Source: a virus
DNA: 40,283 nt
Virus record (IMG/VR): IMGVR_UViG_3300035698_017813
Location: 1-40,283 of that record
Reading direction: 5' to 3' (one strand)
Shown here piece by piece: positions 18,510 to 26,872 of the stretch. The position numbers and the translations under genes were made by a program. Position 1 is the stretch's first letter; the number at the start of each line of letters is the position of its first letter. Below the pieces are notes generated by a model. The model made no database searches. It worked only from the letters and a program-made list of their open reading frames with translations, and was not told the DNA's origin.

Positions 18510-19784
18510 TTATTCCTCGTCTGAAACCATGTAAACCGCACCTTCATAACCGTCACCAGTTAGAATGCCAATTGTTTTTCCTTCATTGTAAAAAGGGGTC
18601 TCTGATGCTTTTCGGCCTTGTATGACCATTGATTGAACTCCACTAAAAGTGGGTGTTGTTTCAAGCTCACCACTTGCGTCAGTAGTTCCTACTGATATTT
18701 CTGCATCGACTGCTAGTGCTCCCCCAGCCAAAGCTTTTGCATATATCTCAACACCCTGAATTATTACGAGTGTCGAAGCATCATATGCGGTTATTTTGAA
18801 AGGTACGGTGAACGCTCCAGGTTGATCACATCCAATAGGCCAACCAGTGAAAGGCTGACCGTCTATGTCTTTATTGTTTGCGGTTGCCATATCCCCTGAT
18901 GCAACCAAATCAGCACCCGAACTAGATATAGAGTTGCCAGCCTTTAGGTGAGCATTCCACCCCGCCAAGTTTTCTATTTCGTCGGAGGAAGTTAAGTTTA
19001 CTGTAGGTGAAGAACCAAATGCCGTGCCATCACTTGACGCATTGTTACCACTTGAAGCAGTAAGTCTAGTCCCAGCAAAGTCAGGACTATTGCCTAGCGA
19101 TAAGCAGTTCCTCACTACGCTTGTGCCAGAGCCTACAGTTGCCGTAAAGAATCCGTGACCAGTCATATCAATAGCTGTACAGTTTAGGCAATTTATAAGC
19201 GAGTAGTTATCTGTGTAGAACCCAAGAGTTGAGCCAAAAGCTAAACACGCAATAAAGTAGCTTGGAGATGTTGACGAGTTATCATCAGCGGAAAAAGATC
19301 GCCCTGAAGTAGTAGTATTCCTTGATATACAACATAGAGCGATAGCCCCATCTGTCATATAAAAAGTTCTACCAACACTAGTGTTTCCTGCGCCACCTGT
19401 TTCAAACTCCAAGCCAAACACAAAAGTGTTCCTATAAAAACCGAATTTGCTTTCATAACTCCTGTTGTTTGTTATTTTAAGACCCGATCCGGGTATACCA
19501 TCATGCTCGTAGTTTGGGGCAGCTCGAATTCGAACCCAGTTATCAATCATGGTAAAGCCGTTGGTAGTTAAAGCGGCTGTTTCGGTATAACTATTAAACA
19601 CATCGTAATACTGGGTCTCATCACCCCCAGTTGTGCTTGATATATCTCTAGCGCCATACGTCCCATCGGCAATAGCGAGAGTTAGTCGAGCGAACGTAGC
19701 AGCGTAAGTTTGACCAGCATCATCTGAAACCGCATCACCCGTGCGATTCGTTGAGCTTATCGCTACATAGACTTTAGTTGGCAT
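18510..19784 (-). CDS. Right-handed beta-helix virion protein, 424 residues
   Basis: Residues about 60-260 show the repeating short strands with Gly, Asn, Ser and Cys ladders typical of a parallel beta-helix (GFGL..ETGGAGN, LINCLNCTAIDMTGHGF, VVRNCLSLGNS). An Ig/FnIII-like domain follows in the last ~100 residues. Beta-helix proteins in this position are usually tail spikes or appendage shafts and sometimes carry polysaccharide lyase activity, but no catalytic residues could be assigned. Confidence 0.75.
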   Translation of the reverse strand: MPTKVYVAISSTNRTGDAVSDDAGQTYAATFARLTLAIADGTYGARDISSTTGGDETQYYDVFNSYTETAALTTNGFTMIDNWVRIRAAPNYEHDGIPGSGLKITNNRSYESKFGFYRNTFVFGLEFETGGAGNTSVGRTFYMTDGAIALCCISRNTTTSGRSFSADDNSSTSPSYFIACLAFGSTLGFYTDNYSLINCLNCTAIDMTGHGFFTATVGSGTSVVRNCLSLGNSPDFAGTRLTASSGNNASSDGTAFGSSPTVNLTSSDEIENLAGWNAHLKAGNSISSSGADLVASGDMATANNKDIDGQPFTGWPIGCDQPGAFTVPFKITAYDASTLVIIQGVEIYAKALAGGALAVDAEISVGTTDASGELETTPTFSGVQSMVIQGRKASETPFYNEGKTIGILTGDGYEGAVYMVSDEE

Positions 19785-19812
19785 TTGATCTTTCCGAGTA
19801 AATAACCATTAA

Positions 19813-19998
19813 CTAAAAACCTTTATCAGAATTGCCCCGGCTTGCAAGCCAAGCATGATCTGCCGCTGTGGTTGTTATGCTGTTAGCTGTGGTAGGCATA
19901 CTGCTGGCCCATACTGAGCCTGTACCATACTCAACACCACCTATGGTAGCAGTAAGCGTAGTGGTACAACATTCAGTACATTTACCGCAGAAATTCAT
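19813..19998 (-). CDS. Cys-rich micro-protein, 61 residues
   Basis: Start MNFCGKCTECCTTTL; four cysteines in a C..C..CC cluster within the first 11 residues suggest metal binding or disulfides. The rest is Thr/Ser/Ala-rich. The ATG overlaps the preceding stop (TAATG). Function unknown; it lies between the lysis block and the beta-helix gene. Confidence 0.65.
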   Translation of the reverse strand: MNFCGKCTECCTTTLTATIGGVEYGTGSVWASSMPTTANSITTTAADHAWLASRGNSDKGF

Positions 19999-20465
19999 TA
20001 TTTACCCTTCTTAGTAACAGCATCAGATAAAAAATCTACTGAACCTGATTGAGATTTATTTGGGATAGGTACATCTTTAGACATAAAGGTAACAGTCTGA
20101 TCTACTTCAAACTCCTTCACATCCCCTACACGCCTTAACGGTCTCATCTTCAGAACGGATAGTAGCACCATTTTTTCTTTAGCTACAGCATATTGTACCA
20201 AGGTAAAATATATGAATGGGTTAAACAGCCCTACTAGTACTGACCATTTGTGGGAATCTTCACCTACAAGCAGGAACCAACCGCAGCCATACCCTACTCC
20301 AAATGCTGTAATAAAGATGATCCATTTACGATGATGTGATTTAAGGCTACCCAGTGTGTCCTTCAGTACAGCCTTAACGCCTTGCATTACAACCATAGCC
20401 ATAATGAGAGCAGGTATTAACCACATCCCACCTGACTTCAACATCTGGTCAATATACTCCATCAT
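19998..20465 (-). CDS. Integral membrane protein, possible second holin
   Basis: The 155-residue product has hydrophobic segments at about 14-34, 47-67 and 75-97 and a charged C-terminal tail of about 55 residues ending in KKGK. The pattern is compatible with a holin or an antiholin, and the gene is next to the lysis block. Tandem ATG codons overlap the stop of the 37-residue gene upstream. No family is recognised, so lysis function is inference. Confidence 0.7.
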   Translation of the reverse strand: MMEYIDQMLKSGGMWLIPALIMAMVVMQGVKAVLKDTLGSLKSHHRKWIIFITAFGVGYGCGWFLLVGEDSHKWSVLVGLFNPFIYFTLVQYAVAKEKMVLLSVLKMRPLRRVGDVKEFEVDQTVTFMSKDVPIPNKSQSGSVDFLSDAVTKKGK

Positions 20466-20575
20466 AGGTTACCCCAAACATTTATTATGTAACCTGTTTC
20501 GTGAGCAGGCAACAGGCACACATGCGTTGACGAGCTATCAGTGTTTGATGTTCTATAGGCACGTACTCTAGCCAT
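20462..20575 (-). CDS. Micro-protein, 37 residues
   Basis: Start MARVRAYRTSN, end INVWGNL. It fills the gap between the lipoprotein gene (whose TAA at 20576 directly precedes this ATG) and the membrane protein gene, with its stop overlapping the next ATG. The neat fit supports expression. It is basic at the N-terminus; no known function. Confidence 0.6.
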   Translation of the reverse strand: MARVRAYRTSNTDSSSTHVCLLPAHETGYIINVWGNL

Positions 20576-20932
20576 TTATGTGATACCTAACCCTGTTGGT
20601 GTTGCTGGTGGTAGGGTTAATAAATCATCACCCCTCATTGCGAACTCGATTTCATTTGAGTAACCCGATATACCTGCAAAATTGTATGCTTTCATCGCGC
20701 AATAATTCATACCCTCGACTGTCGGCACTAGCGATAGCAATAGCTCATTAGTTGAGCCACCACCGATATTGGTATTGCTTGTGTAAACGCCTGTCGATGT
20801 GCCGCACCAAAGCGTGTATCCATCTGCTGTTGAGGTTGGAGTCCATGTGACTTTATGTGGTGATCCATGGTCTGCGCCTACACCACAACCTAAAATAGAC
20901 AGACAAACTAGGAGCAAGAGTACTGCTTTCAT
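20576..20932 (-). CDS. Lipoprotein with FnIII-like domain in the lysis block
   Basis: The 118-residue product has an N-terminal signal peptide and a lipobox-like ILGC (Cys16), so it is likely lipidated after cleavage. Residues about 28-100 form a fibronectin type III pattern (VTWTPTSTADGYTLWCGTS, then AYNFAGISGYSNEIEF). A phage lipoprotein next to endolysin and holin genes could be an outer-membrane spanin subunit, though spanins are usually shorter and Pro-rich. It could equally be a receptor-shielding or exclusion lipoprotein. Confidence 0.75.
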   Translation of the reverse strand: MKAVLLLLVCLSILGCGVGADHGSPHKVTWTPTSTADGYTLWCGTSTGVYTSNTNIGGGSTNELLLSLVPTVEGMNYCAMKAYNFAGISGYSNEIEFAMRGDDLLTLPPATPTGLGIT

Positions 20933-21024
20933 ATCAATACCAAACTACCAAACGCATAGGACATATAGCCTATTGCGAAAATAGCGGAACCAAGTATCAG
21001 ACAGTCGAACCAATCCCATTTCAT
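20929..21024 (-). CDS. Single-pass membrane micro-protein, 31 residues
   Basis: Start MKWDWFDCLIL, followed by one hydrophobic helix of about 20 residues ending SLVLI. Start and stop overlap the flanking genes (ATGA at both ends), which strongly supports a real coding frame despite its size. It may be a small lysis regulator (holin inhibitor or pinholin-like); this is inference. Confidence 0.65.
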   Translation of the reverse strand: MKWDWFDCLILGSAIFAIGYMSYAFGSLVLI

Positions 21025-21173
21025 AACTTATTACCTAATATAGCTTCCTTTAACGCAGTCAAAGCCAACTCTGCATGGTGATACGCTGACTTTAATTCTT
21101 CATCATATGTAAGGTATTTAGCCTCATTGATTCTAGCAATGAAGCTTTGTATTTCCAATAGGACTAATTTCAT
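21021..21173 (-). CDS. Helical micro-protein, 50 residues
   Basis: Start MKLVLLEIQSF, end EAILGNKL. It is a single amphipathic helix-rich peptide with many Glu, Ala and Leu. It lies seven bases after the spanin-like gene, and its stop overlaps the next ATG (ATGA). Unknown function in the lysis block. Confidence 0.65.
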   Translation of the reverse strand: MKLVLLEIQSFIARINEAKYLTYDEELKSAYHHAELALTALKEAILGNKL

Positions 21174-21179
21174 CCTGCA

Positions 21180-21527
21180 TTATTTATGTGTTTGTCTATG
21201 CAAGAACTGATGCTCTTTGAAGGACTCACGTAGCATCGTTTCTTTAGTCGCTACTGCCACTAACTTTTTTTGGACTTCAACCAAACTAGCAGCGTTTTCC
21301 TTAACTGTTATTTTTACTTCCTGTATGTTATCACGAACCCCATGCAAAATATCTACAAGGAAGAACCCCATAATCGTCATAATAAGTAAGGTTCCTGCTA
21401 TACCGTAGGTATGCCAGTGACGTTCTATATCTCTCGAAGGCCAGGGTGGTACTACTTCTTTACGTCTATCTTCAGGAGGTCTGTCACCTGCAGCTCTACC
21501 TGCATGGTAATCTGTTTCATCACCCAT
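21180..21527 (-). CDS. Spanin-like single-pass membrane protein
   Basis: The 115 residues comprise a charged N-terminal arm (about 1-38), one transmembrane helix (about 42-60, GIAGTLLIMTIMGFFLVDIL) and a coiled-coil C-terminal part (about 65-110). The layout fits an inner-membrane spanin, or another phage membrane protein with a periplasmic coiled coil. Its ATG overlaps the holin stop. Proximity to endolysin and holin supports a lysis role, but the N-terminal arm is longer than usual for an i-spanin. Confidence 0.75.
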   Translation of the reverse strand: MGDETDYHAGRAAGDRPPEDRRKEVVPPWPSRDIERHWHTYGIAGTLLIMTIMGFFLVDILHGVRDNIQEVKITVKENAASLVEVQKKLVAVATKETMLRESFKEHQFLHRQTHK

Positions 21528-21991
21528 TACTTCTTCCCTATAGAGTTTGTAGCTGTGCCTTTATGTTTGTCATAACTCCGCATTCCACCGATACCTAACA
21601 TTCCAAGGATTATAGGGTATAGATCGCTTCCTACTGGTACAGGTGGTGGAGTTATTCCTTCGGGGATTACCCAAATGACTGCAGCTATTTGCCACACCCA
21701 TCCAAGTAGGGGGTAAACTATATATTGGTAGGCCAGTGCCATACCTCCGACCCAACCAATGAATGGTCTCCAGCCAGCTACAAATATTGATTTATGTTCA
21801 GCTTCTTTGACATTGACTGCCATTTGCCCGGTCATAAGATTAACATGAGCACTTAACTTGGCAAGATCACCATTCTGGCGTAACTCTTCAAGTTTGCGTA
21901 TTTCTTGTGCCTGTTTTACTGGGTCAGGCCACATCTTCTCAATGACAGTTTTACCCACATCAAAGATTGCACTAAGAGGATCAAAGCTCAT
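21527..21991 (-). CDS. Holin of the 3-TM (gene transfer agent release) type
   Basis: The product starts MSFDPLSAIFDVG at an ATG overlapping the endolysin stop (TAATG); a GTG at 22003 would add four residues. It has an amphipathic N-terminal half, then WRPFIGWVGGMALAYQYIVYP and two further hydrophobic stretches. This is the known pattern of the 3TM holin family (Pfam holin_3). Its job is to permeabilise the inner membrane and release the endolysin. A basic tail ends in SIGKK. Confidence 0.85.
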   Translation of the reverse strand: MSFDPLSAIFDVGKTVIEKMWPDPVKQAQEIRKLEELRQNGDLAKLSAHVNLMTGQMAVNVKEAEHKSIFVAGWRPFIGWVGGMALAYQYIVYPLLGWVWQIAAVIWVIPEGITPPPVPVGSDLYPIILGMLGIGGMRSYDKHKGTATNSIGKK

Positions 21992-22395
21992 TAGTAAACC
22001 CACATAGTAGTATGGTGAGAAGGGGTACCAGGTCGGTGACCTAGGTGTACGAAGGTCTTAGCTACTCCGATGGCATTGAGGCCAATCAATAGGGCTGCAG
22101 CAACAATATTACCCCTGCTTGACCCATTACACCTAACATCAACACCGTTGCCTAACTGGTGGTCTGCTGGTGTATCTCTATGGATCTCATTCTCATGATA
22201 AGGGCACCTACCGCCAGAAGTAACATACAAACTTCCAACTAAATTCCGTACCAACTGTACCCGATCGAGATGCTCTTGGTTAACAGACCGTTTATCACAA
22301 CGATTGTCACCACAGGTACAAAGCAATTTAGGATCAGTAGACGGATTAAAATTCTCAGTTTGTACCATAGTTCGTTCCGTACTTACTTTTTTCAT
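21991..22395 (-). CDS. Endolysin, peptidase M15 family
   Basis: The 134-residue product has the zinc-site residues of M15 D-Ala-D-Ala-type peptidases. His79 and Asp86 lie in ADHQLGNGVDV and His117 in FVHLG, with the SGGRCP segment at 60-65. It would cleave peptide cross-links of peptidoglycan. There is no signal peptide, so export through the adjacent holin is expected. N4 itself uses a different lysin (an N-acetylmuramidase), so this is a lineage-specific replacement. An N-terminal Cys cluster (CTCGDNRC at 26-33) is also notable. Confidence 0.9.
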   Translation of the reverse strand: MKKVSTERTMVQTENFNPSTDPKLLCTCGDNRCDKRSVNQEHLDRVQLVRNLVGSLYVTSGGRCPYHENEIHRDTPADHQLGNGVDVRCNGSSRGNIVAAALLIGLNAIGVAKTFVHLGHRPGTPSHHTTMWVY

Positions 22396-22397
22396 AA

Positions 22398-23018
22398 TTA
22401 AACGAAGCCACGATTTTCAAACTTGTATGATACCATGTCATCCTGGTTGTACAGACCCTCCAATTTTATCCTGGTGCAGCTATTCTCGAATCTCATGTAG
22501 TGAGTGTTGTTTTCGGACTTGATATCACCCTTTACAGAGCCATGAGCACGGTATCCAACGTAGTTGAATAAGGCTTCATTAAACTGTGGGGGTAGAGGAA
22601 TTTCTGCTTTTTCATGAGTTAAGAATATTGGTGATGCCCGATAGATTACACTCATCAGGATACCATCAACTTCTTCTGGTATTTCTATTCTGTCCCATTT
22701 TGGAGTCGAGATCCCATAAGGATCTTGCTCATCATTGAGAGTCATCTTCTCACCGGTTTCTTCGTAGACTTCTTCTACCATAAGAAATTGATGGTCAGAC
22801 AGATCCATAGCTACATCTACATCAGTGCCATCCAATGCATATAAGGTTTTACCTCCAACCATGGTGACTATGGCTTCTTCCTGCCACAGGTTAAACCTTT
22901 TATAGAGCTCAAGTATTCCGGAGTTGATAAAACCTCGAACAGCTATTTTGTCGGATTTTACGGCAAGCTGCTTTAACTCAGCTTCCTCCAACAAGTGGAT
23001 GGCAGTGCTAATTATCAT
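22398..23018 (-). CDS. Head-tail adaptor (N4 gp67-like)
   Basis: The 206-residue product is encoded directly after terminase, as gp67 is in N4. It has an N-terminal helical segment (MIISTAIHLLEEAELKQLAV), a central beta region and a C-terminal helical block (PPQFNEALFNYVGYRAHGS). This fits the helical-bundle adaptor family that caps the portal (T7 gp11-like). Assignment rests on size, order and pattern. Confidence 0.8.
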   Translation of the reverse strand: MIISTAIHLLEEAELKQLAVKSDKIAVRGFINSGILELYKRFNLWQEEAIVTMVGGKTLYALDGTDVDVAMDLSDHQFLMVEEVYEETGEKMTLNDEQDPYGISTPKWDRIEIPEEVDGILMSVIYRASPIFLTHEKAEIPLPPQFNEALFNYVGYRAHGSVKGDIKSENNTHYMRFENSCTRIKLEGLYNQDDMVSYKFENRGFV

Positions 23019-23058
23019 AGGAACCTCTACAAATTTAAACGAATACTACCATGTGAGT

Positions 23059-24648
23059 TTAGAACACAGTACTATTTTTATAAATATCGCTATCATCATC
23101 ATTAAACCAAGCAAACCTCCCGTCTTCACTATCTACATACTCAGGCTTTGCCTCAGTACTTGGCTTGAATGCATCAATATTTAGCAGCATCGAGAATGCG
23201 TCACAAACGTCATCATGCTTCGATTTGAATTCTTCACTGGTAGCAAATCTGAGCTCTTCCAAAAATTCTTCCAACAAAGGATCTAATCTCAGTTCTTCTG
23301 GCAGCCAAAGCTTTTTAGCTTTAATGATTGGGACCGCAAGTTTGAAGTTATCGATTTTCTTACCGGATCTACGTACACCATCAACATTTCCCTTACCAGC
23401 CAGGTTAAAGAAAATATTCTTGGTGAGCATCTCATTCTTAATCCAGGTAACGAAACCGGTTTGCTGTCCATTAATCTCAATACCTACCTCGAGAGGTTTG
23501 TAGGCGGATACGAAACGGAATAGGTCTTTAATATTCTGATCCATAAGCTGACGTTTACAGATTCCATCAACCATGAGCCAATCACCATTGTTGGTGTAAG
23601 CCCATACAATCAGAACACTAAAATCGCCCTTGGCAGTTGTGACTGTGGCAAAGTCAGTTGTAATATAGAAATTGTACCGGCTCTTGTTCTGAATAATCTT
23701 GTCACGGTTATACCAAACCAGGTCATTCTCTTGAACTAGACGATCTTCGTCACTCGTGATTCTCAACATAAGCTCCTGGTTGAAAGATGATATTTCGCCA
23801 CTGGCAAGTAAACTATCATGCTCTGCTTTAACGAACTCATAAGGAAATCTGTCTTCCCATGCACCTTTGAACTCTGATTTTGGTACAGGGAACTTCTCGC
23901 AGATTGGATACACCCGGGTATTCCAAGCACCGCTACTGGCTGCTTCATATAATGGGTCACTTTTGTTAAATGGGGTACCGGTCCAAACCTGCATCCGTTT
24001 TGCTGGGTGCATTGCCTGTCGAGCAGCCTTATAGATTATATGTTTGATGTCCTTTTGAATGGTGGGGGACTCTGCGTTTTTGTCAGACATGAGATCGTCG
24101 AATCCACACCAAGTAGGTCGTTGACCATATTCTTTGAATCCTCGAACACCGGTACTAGCCCCATAACCTCTAACACAAAGTTTTTTCCCATCAATATTTG
24201 TAAACTCCCAGCGAACATCGGTGATCCGTGCGCTTGGGACATATTTCTGTAAAAATTCACTGTTGTTCCACCGGAACTCAAGGTTAGTACGCATTGACTT
24301 GACTCCGTTGTCAATGGTATCGCTGATGTACATGGCAACGTCAACTTGTCCAAACCCTGGTATCTCCCCGTAAGTAGCTAGGTACAAGAAAATGTACTCA
24401 TGCAATGCTGTGGTCTTCGCAGATCCACGAAATGAAACAAATAAGTTCTGTCTACCATATATCAACTGGTCGATCATGTCGTAATGGATTATGGGAGATT
24501 TATTCTCTTCACCCTCAGCACCATTCACCATTTTGATAAACGTTACGAATTGTAACGCAAACTGGGATGGCCTGTAGTCAGCATCGAAGAACGCATAATC
24601 TACATGGTTCAGTCTATGGTCTAGATCGAACTTCTTATCTTCAGACAT
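23059..24648 (-). CDS. Terminase large subunit
   Basis: This is the DNA packaging motor, ATPase plus nuclease. Starting at MSEDKKFDLD (ATG 24648, overlapping the small-subunit stop) it has 529 residues, like N4 gp68; an upstream ATG at 24681 lies wholly within the preceding gene. Seen are a Walker A-like FRGSAKTT at 73-80, Walker B with Asp184-Asp185 in WCGFDDLMSD, a coupling WTGTPF near 222, and RNase H-like nuclease acidic residues Asp332 (TTDFA), Glu391 and Asp479/480/483 (HDDVCDA). All key residues are present. Confidence 0.95.
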   Translation of the reverse strand: MSEDKKFDLDHRLNHVDYAFFDADYRPSQFALQFVTFIKMVNGAEGEENKSPIIHYDMIDQLIYGRQNLFVSFRGSAKTTALHEYIFLYLATYGEIPGFGQVDVAMYISDTIDNGVKSMRTNLEFRWNNSEFLQKYVPSARITDVRWEFTNIDGKKLCVRGYGASTGVRGFKEYGQRPTWCGFDDLMSDKNAESPTIQKDIKHIIYKAARQAMHPAKRMQVWTGTPFNKSDPLYEAASSGAWNTRVYPICEKFPVPKSEFKGAWEDRFPYEFVKAEHDSLLASGEISSFNQELMLRITSDEDRLVQENDLVWYNRDKIIQNKSRYNFYITTDFATVTTAKGDFSVLIVWAYTNNGDWLMVDGICKRQLMDQNIKDLFRFVSAYKPLEVGIEINGQQTGFVTWIKNEMLTKNIFFNLAGKGNVDGVRRSGKKIDNFKLAVPIIKAKKLWLPEELRLDPLLEEFLEELRFATSEEFKSKHDDVCDAFSMLLNIDAFKPSTEAKPEYVDSEDGRFAWFNDDDSDIYKNSTVF

Positions 24649-25357
24649 CTTCTTCTTCAGCTTTTTCCACAACAGTAACAATGCTGGATTCTGAAATTAC
24701 TTGGAGGGGTAGTCCAGCCTGCACGCTTGTATGTTGGGCGATCGCTAAACGTTCTGTAGCTTTACGCAACTCATCGATTACTGAAGTGGAACCATCTTCT
24801 ACTTCAATTTTTATGGTGGAATCTTCCAATGGCTTCAGTTCTCTGATCAGAACCTCAGAAGCTTTTTGGCGAACAAACTCACTACGCCCATTTTCCATAA
24901 TGTCTTCTTGAACCAAAATGGCTCTATGGAGCAGGTGCCGATGGATAAGTTGAACAGGAACTGCAGCTACCTTCCGGATCTCATTGACCATCTGGGAATT
25001 ATTATACCGGCTGGCCTCACCACGCATGAATGACTTGTCACCAGGAAGCGCATCACCATGATTCTTTTTCCTGGCATTGTACCGGTCAGGAAAAGTCTTA
25101 ATATAAGCATCCGTCAGGGAATTCTCAGCTTCGACCAGGCTGAAGAATTTTATAGCACGGAGGTATTGGTTGTGGCTTTGCTGAGGGTTTTCTTTCAGCA
25201 CATTCAAATGATCCAGGTATGAACCTAAGAATTCTTCCCCATATTCAGGGTCTTCAGCTAACTTCTGGATTTCCTCGACAGTCTCTTGGCTGATAAGCAA
25301 ACGTTGCTTGGGTCTCAGCTGGGATTGAACGAGATCTAGGGTGAGATCAGTTGACAT
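24641..25357 (-). CDS. Terminase small subunit (N4 gp69-like)
   Basis: The 238-residue product is helical, with a central ARKKNHGDALPGDKSFMRGEASRYNN region and a charged C-terminus ending EKAEEEDV. It lies just upstream of and overlapping the large subunit, the standard place for the DNA-recognition subunit. No classical HTH is evident, as in other N4-like small subunits. Its start lies inside the end of the GIY-YIG-type gene. Confidence 0.8.
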   Translation of the reverse strand: MSTDLTLDLVQSQLRPKQRLLISQETVEEIQKLAEDPEYGEEFLGSYLDHLNVLKENPQQSHNQYLRAIKFFSLVEAENSLTDAYIKTFPDRYNARKKNHGDALPGDKSFMRGEASRYNNSQMVNEIRKVAAVPVQLIHRHLLHRAILVQEDIMENGRSEFVRQKASEVLIRELKPLEDSTIKIEVEDGSTSVIDELRKATERLAIAQHTSVQAGLPLQVISESSIVTVVEKAEEEDV

Positions 25358-25749
25358 AGGTTTTTGTAATCCTCATCTTTCAGCTTTAGTGGTGTTCTAA
25401 GGAGCTCGTCATTAAAACTACGAAGGTAGTGTAAAACTCTAAACTCATTAATATCGGTAAACATTTCTGTACCACCATCAACCTTTTCGTTTGGTATAAA
25501 TTGCTTATCTTTTAAGATTTTGTGCATGTGCTGTTCTAATTCTAGAGGACAACTACACTCCATGTCCAATCGAAGCTCAGCATAAGGCAAGAACCTATAG
25601 GCCATAAACCAAGACCGTGCAATTTCCATCATACGGTCTGTGGTTCGGTTGGAATTGGTCATTCCTATCTTATGAACGACACAATCGTCAGGAAGCACCA
25701 GCTTAATTACATAAATTCTGCCGATGTCCTGACGTTTAAAGAAGGCCAT
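25336..25749 (-). CDS. GIY-YIG-type nuclease (T5orf172/MUG113-like)
   Basis: In 137 residues the pattern is YVIKL (14-18), HKIGMT (26-31), an Arg-containing helix TTDRMMEIARSW (36-47), and GGTEMFTD with the likely catalytic Glu near 98. This is the T5orf172 variant of the GIY-YIG fold. The last 22 bases overlap the small terminase gene. Possible roles are cleavage near packaging sites, host DNA degradation or homing. Direct fusion to the terminase operon hints at a packaging role, which is inference. Confidence 0.75.
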   Translation of the reverse strand: MAFFKRQDIGRIYVIKLVLPDDCVVHKIGMTNSNRTTDRMMEIARSWFMAYRFLPYAELRLDMECSCPLELEQHMHKILKDKQFIPNEKVDGGTEMFTDINEFRVLHYLRSFNDELLRTPLKLKDEDYKNLCQLISP

Positions 25750-25838
25750 TACCTATTCCGAATCCATGTTGGAGCAGGAATTCCATTAATCATCATAGGC
25801 TCTGCATTAACTACTTTTGTGCCTATATATAAATTCAT
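25749..25838 (-). CDS. Micro-protein, 29 residues
   Basis: Start MNLYIGTKVVNAEPM, end TWIRNR. Start and stop overlap the neighbours (TAATG on both sides). The first 15 residues resemble the start of a longer phage protein family (YIGTK..NA.PM) that often accompanies gp49/66-type genes. This may be a shortened member. Function unknown. Confidence 0.6.
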   Translation of the reverse strand: MNLYIGTKVVNAEPMMINGIPAPTWIRNR

Positions 25839-26146
25839 TACATATTCCCCTGGAATAATTTCTCTTTCAGAAGGTAGCCTCCCAGGGCCCATATTTCCTG
25901 CTTCGCATTTCTGAGAGCAATAGCCTTACCAATTTCCGCATTGAAATTTCTAGGAGAAGCACAGGAACTGTGCCCAATAGTATTGAAACCATTCGTTAGT
26001 GTTAGACAGCACACTGTCATCGTGGTTGTTGGAAACACATGGTAAGCGGAAGCTGTGATCATTCCGTCTAGTATATCAGGTGTAATTCGAGGAGCTGTTA
26101 AGCCCTTATCAACGATTTCTTTTTCTATTTCTTGATCACTATACAT
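25838..26146 (-). CDS. N4 gp49 / Sf6 gene 66 family protein
   Basis: The 102 residues match the family pattern: APRITPDILDGMI, the TMTVCCLTLTNGFNTIGHSSC strand, FNAEIGKAIALRNAKQEIW and a final GGYLLKEKL. Family members are small phage proteins of unknown function found in many tailed phages. It is coupled to the 29-residue gene. Confidence 0.85.
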   Translation of the reverse strand: MYSDQEIEKEIVDKGLTAPRITPDILDGMITASAYHVFPTTTMTVCCLTLTNGFNTIGHSSCASPRNFNAEIGKAIALRNAKQEIWALGGYLLKEKLFQGNM

Positions 26147-26165
26147 TGTTTAATCCTCTCGGTTG

Positions 26166-26405
26166 TTAAACTTTCATTAGTAGGTATTGCCCATTACGGA
26201 CCTTTTGTAGGAACCCAGTTTTATAAAGCTTCTGGAAAACTCTGTTAACGGTAACTTTTGTTACACCGTTCTCTGCAGCGACTTCATCAAGAGTAACGGA
26301 AAGCATATTTTCTTTAGTTCGCTGCCTAAGCAGCCAAAGTAAAATCTCAACACCCTTGGATTCAGAGGTTTTAAGATACGCTTCAATAGGAGTATCGGTG
26401 GTCAT
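26166..26405 (-). CDS. Short winged-helix protein, RepL-like paralogue
   Basis: The product has 79 residues from the ATG at 26405, which overlaps the stop of the structural gene before it (ATGA). Residues about 30-79 form a winged helix: TLDEVAAENGVTKVTVNRVFQKLYKTGFLQKVRNGQYLL. This matches the second half of the protein at 27839-28282 (SVPTVSALFQKLYATEMLRKVHNGIYML). It is probably DNA-binding. It may regulate the operon or replication, or compete with the longer paralogue. Confidence 0.8.
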   Translation of the reverse strand: MTTDTPIEAYLKTSESKGVEILLWLLRQRTKENMLSVTLDEVAAENGVTKVTVNRVFQKLYKTGFLQKVRNGQYLLMKV

Positions 26406-26872
26406 GCTGATGCCAAGCCCCAACGACGGTAATTTATATCGTTGCCTGAACCAGCAAGAGCTATACCGGTAGAGTTTCGTACACCAAATTTAAACTTACC
26501 TGGCGGGATATCCACTTTCCTGGAAAGCATTCGCTGAATTGCGGTTGTACTGTTTGTGTGGAGGTCAGCTACCAGGTAGTCATCATTGAGATATTGGGCA
26601 GTGGTAACATCATCTATCCAGCCCGGGTAATTCGTCCCATCCAAAGAGGGCACTATGTAGATCTGCAGCAAACTGGCAGCACCACCGGTAAAGGCTGCAC
26701 TTCCAAGCACTACTTCAATATCTGCATACAAGTACTTTAATAGTGAATTATCGATTTCATCGGATAAGCTGGTCCATTCGTTGTCAGCCGCTAGATGTAT
26801 ATCCTGGGTAGGAGCAGTCCAAACTACCCCTGTGGCAAGTTCTTTATAACCGCTGTTTACACTTTCAACCAT
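26402..26872 (-). CDS. Beta-rich virion-like protein, 156 residues
   Basis: Start MVESVNSGYKELATG after a good ribosome site (AGGAGAG). It has a jelly-roll or sandwich pattern: YLYADIEVVLGSAAFTGGAASLL, then IYIVPSLDGTNYPGW and a closing PPGKFKFGVRNSTG. Similar small proteins occur in many marine phages and are probably surface or capsid-decorating. The stop overlaps the winged-helix gene. Confidence 0.75.
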   Translation of the reverse strand: MVESVNSGYKELATGVVWTAPTQDIHLAADNEWTSLSDEIDNSLLKYLYADIEVVLGSAAFTGGAASLLQIYIVPSLDGTNYPGWIDDVTTAQYLNDDYLVADLHTNSTTAIQRMLSRKVDIPPGKFKFGVRNSTGIALAGSGNDINYRRWGLASA

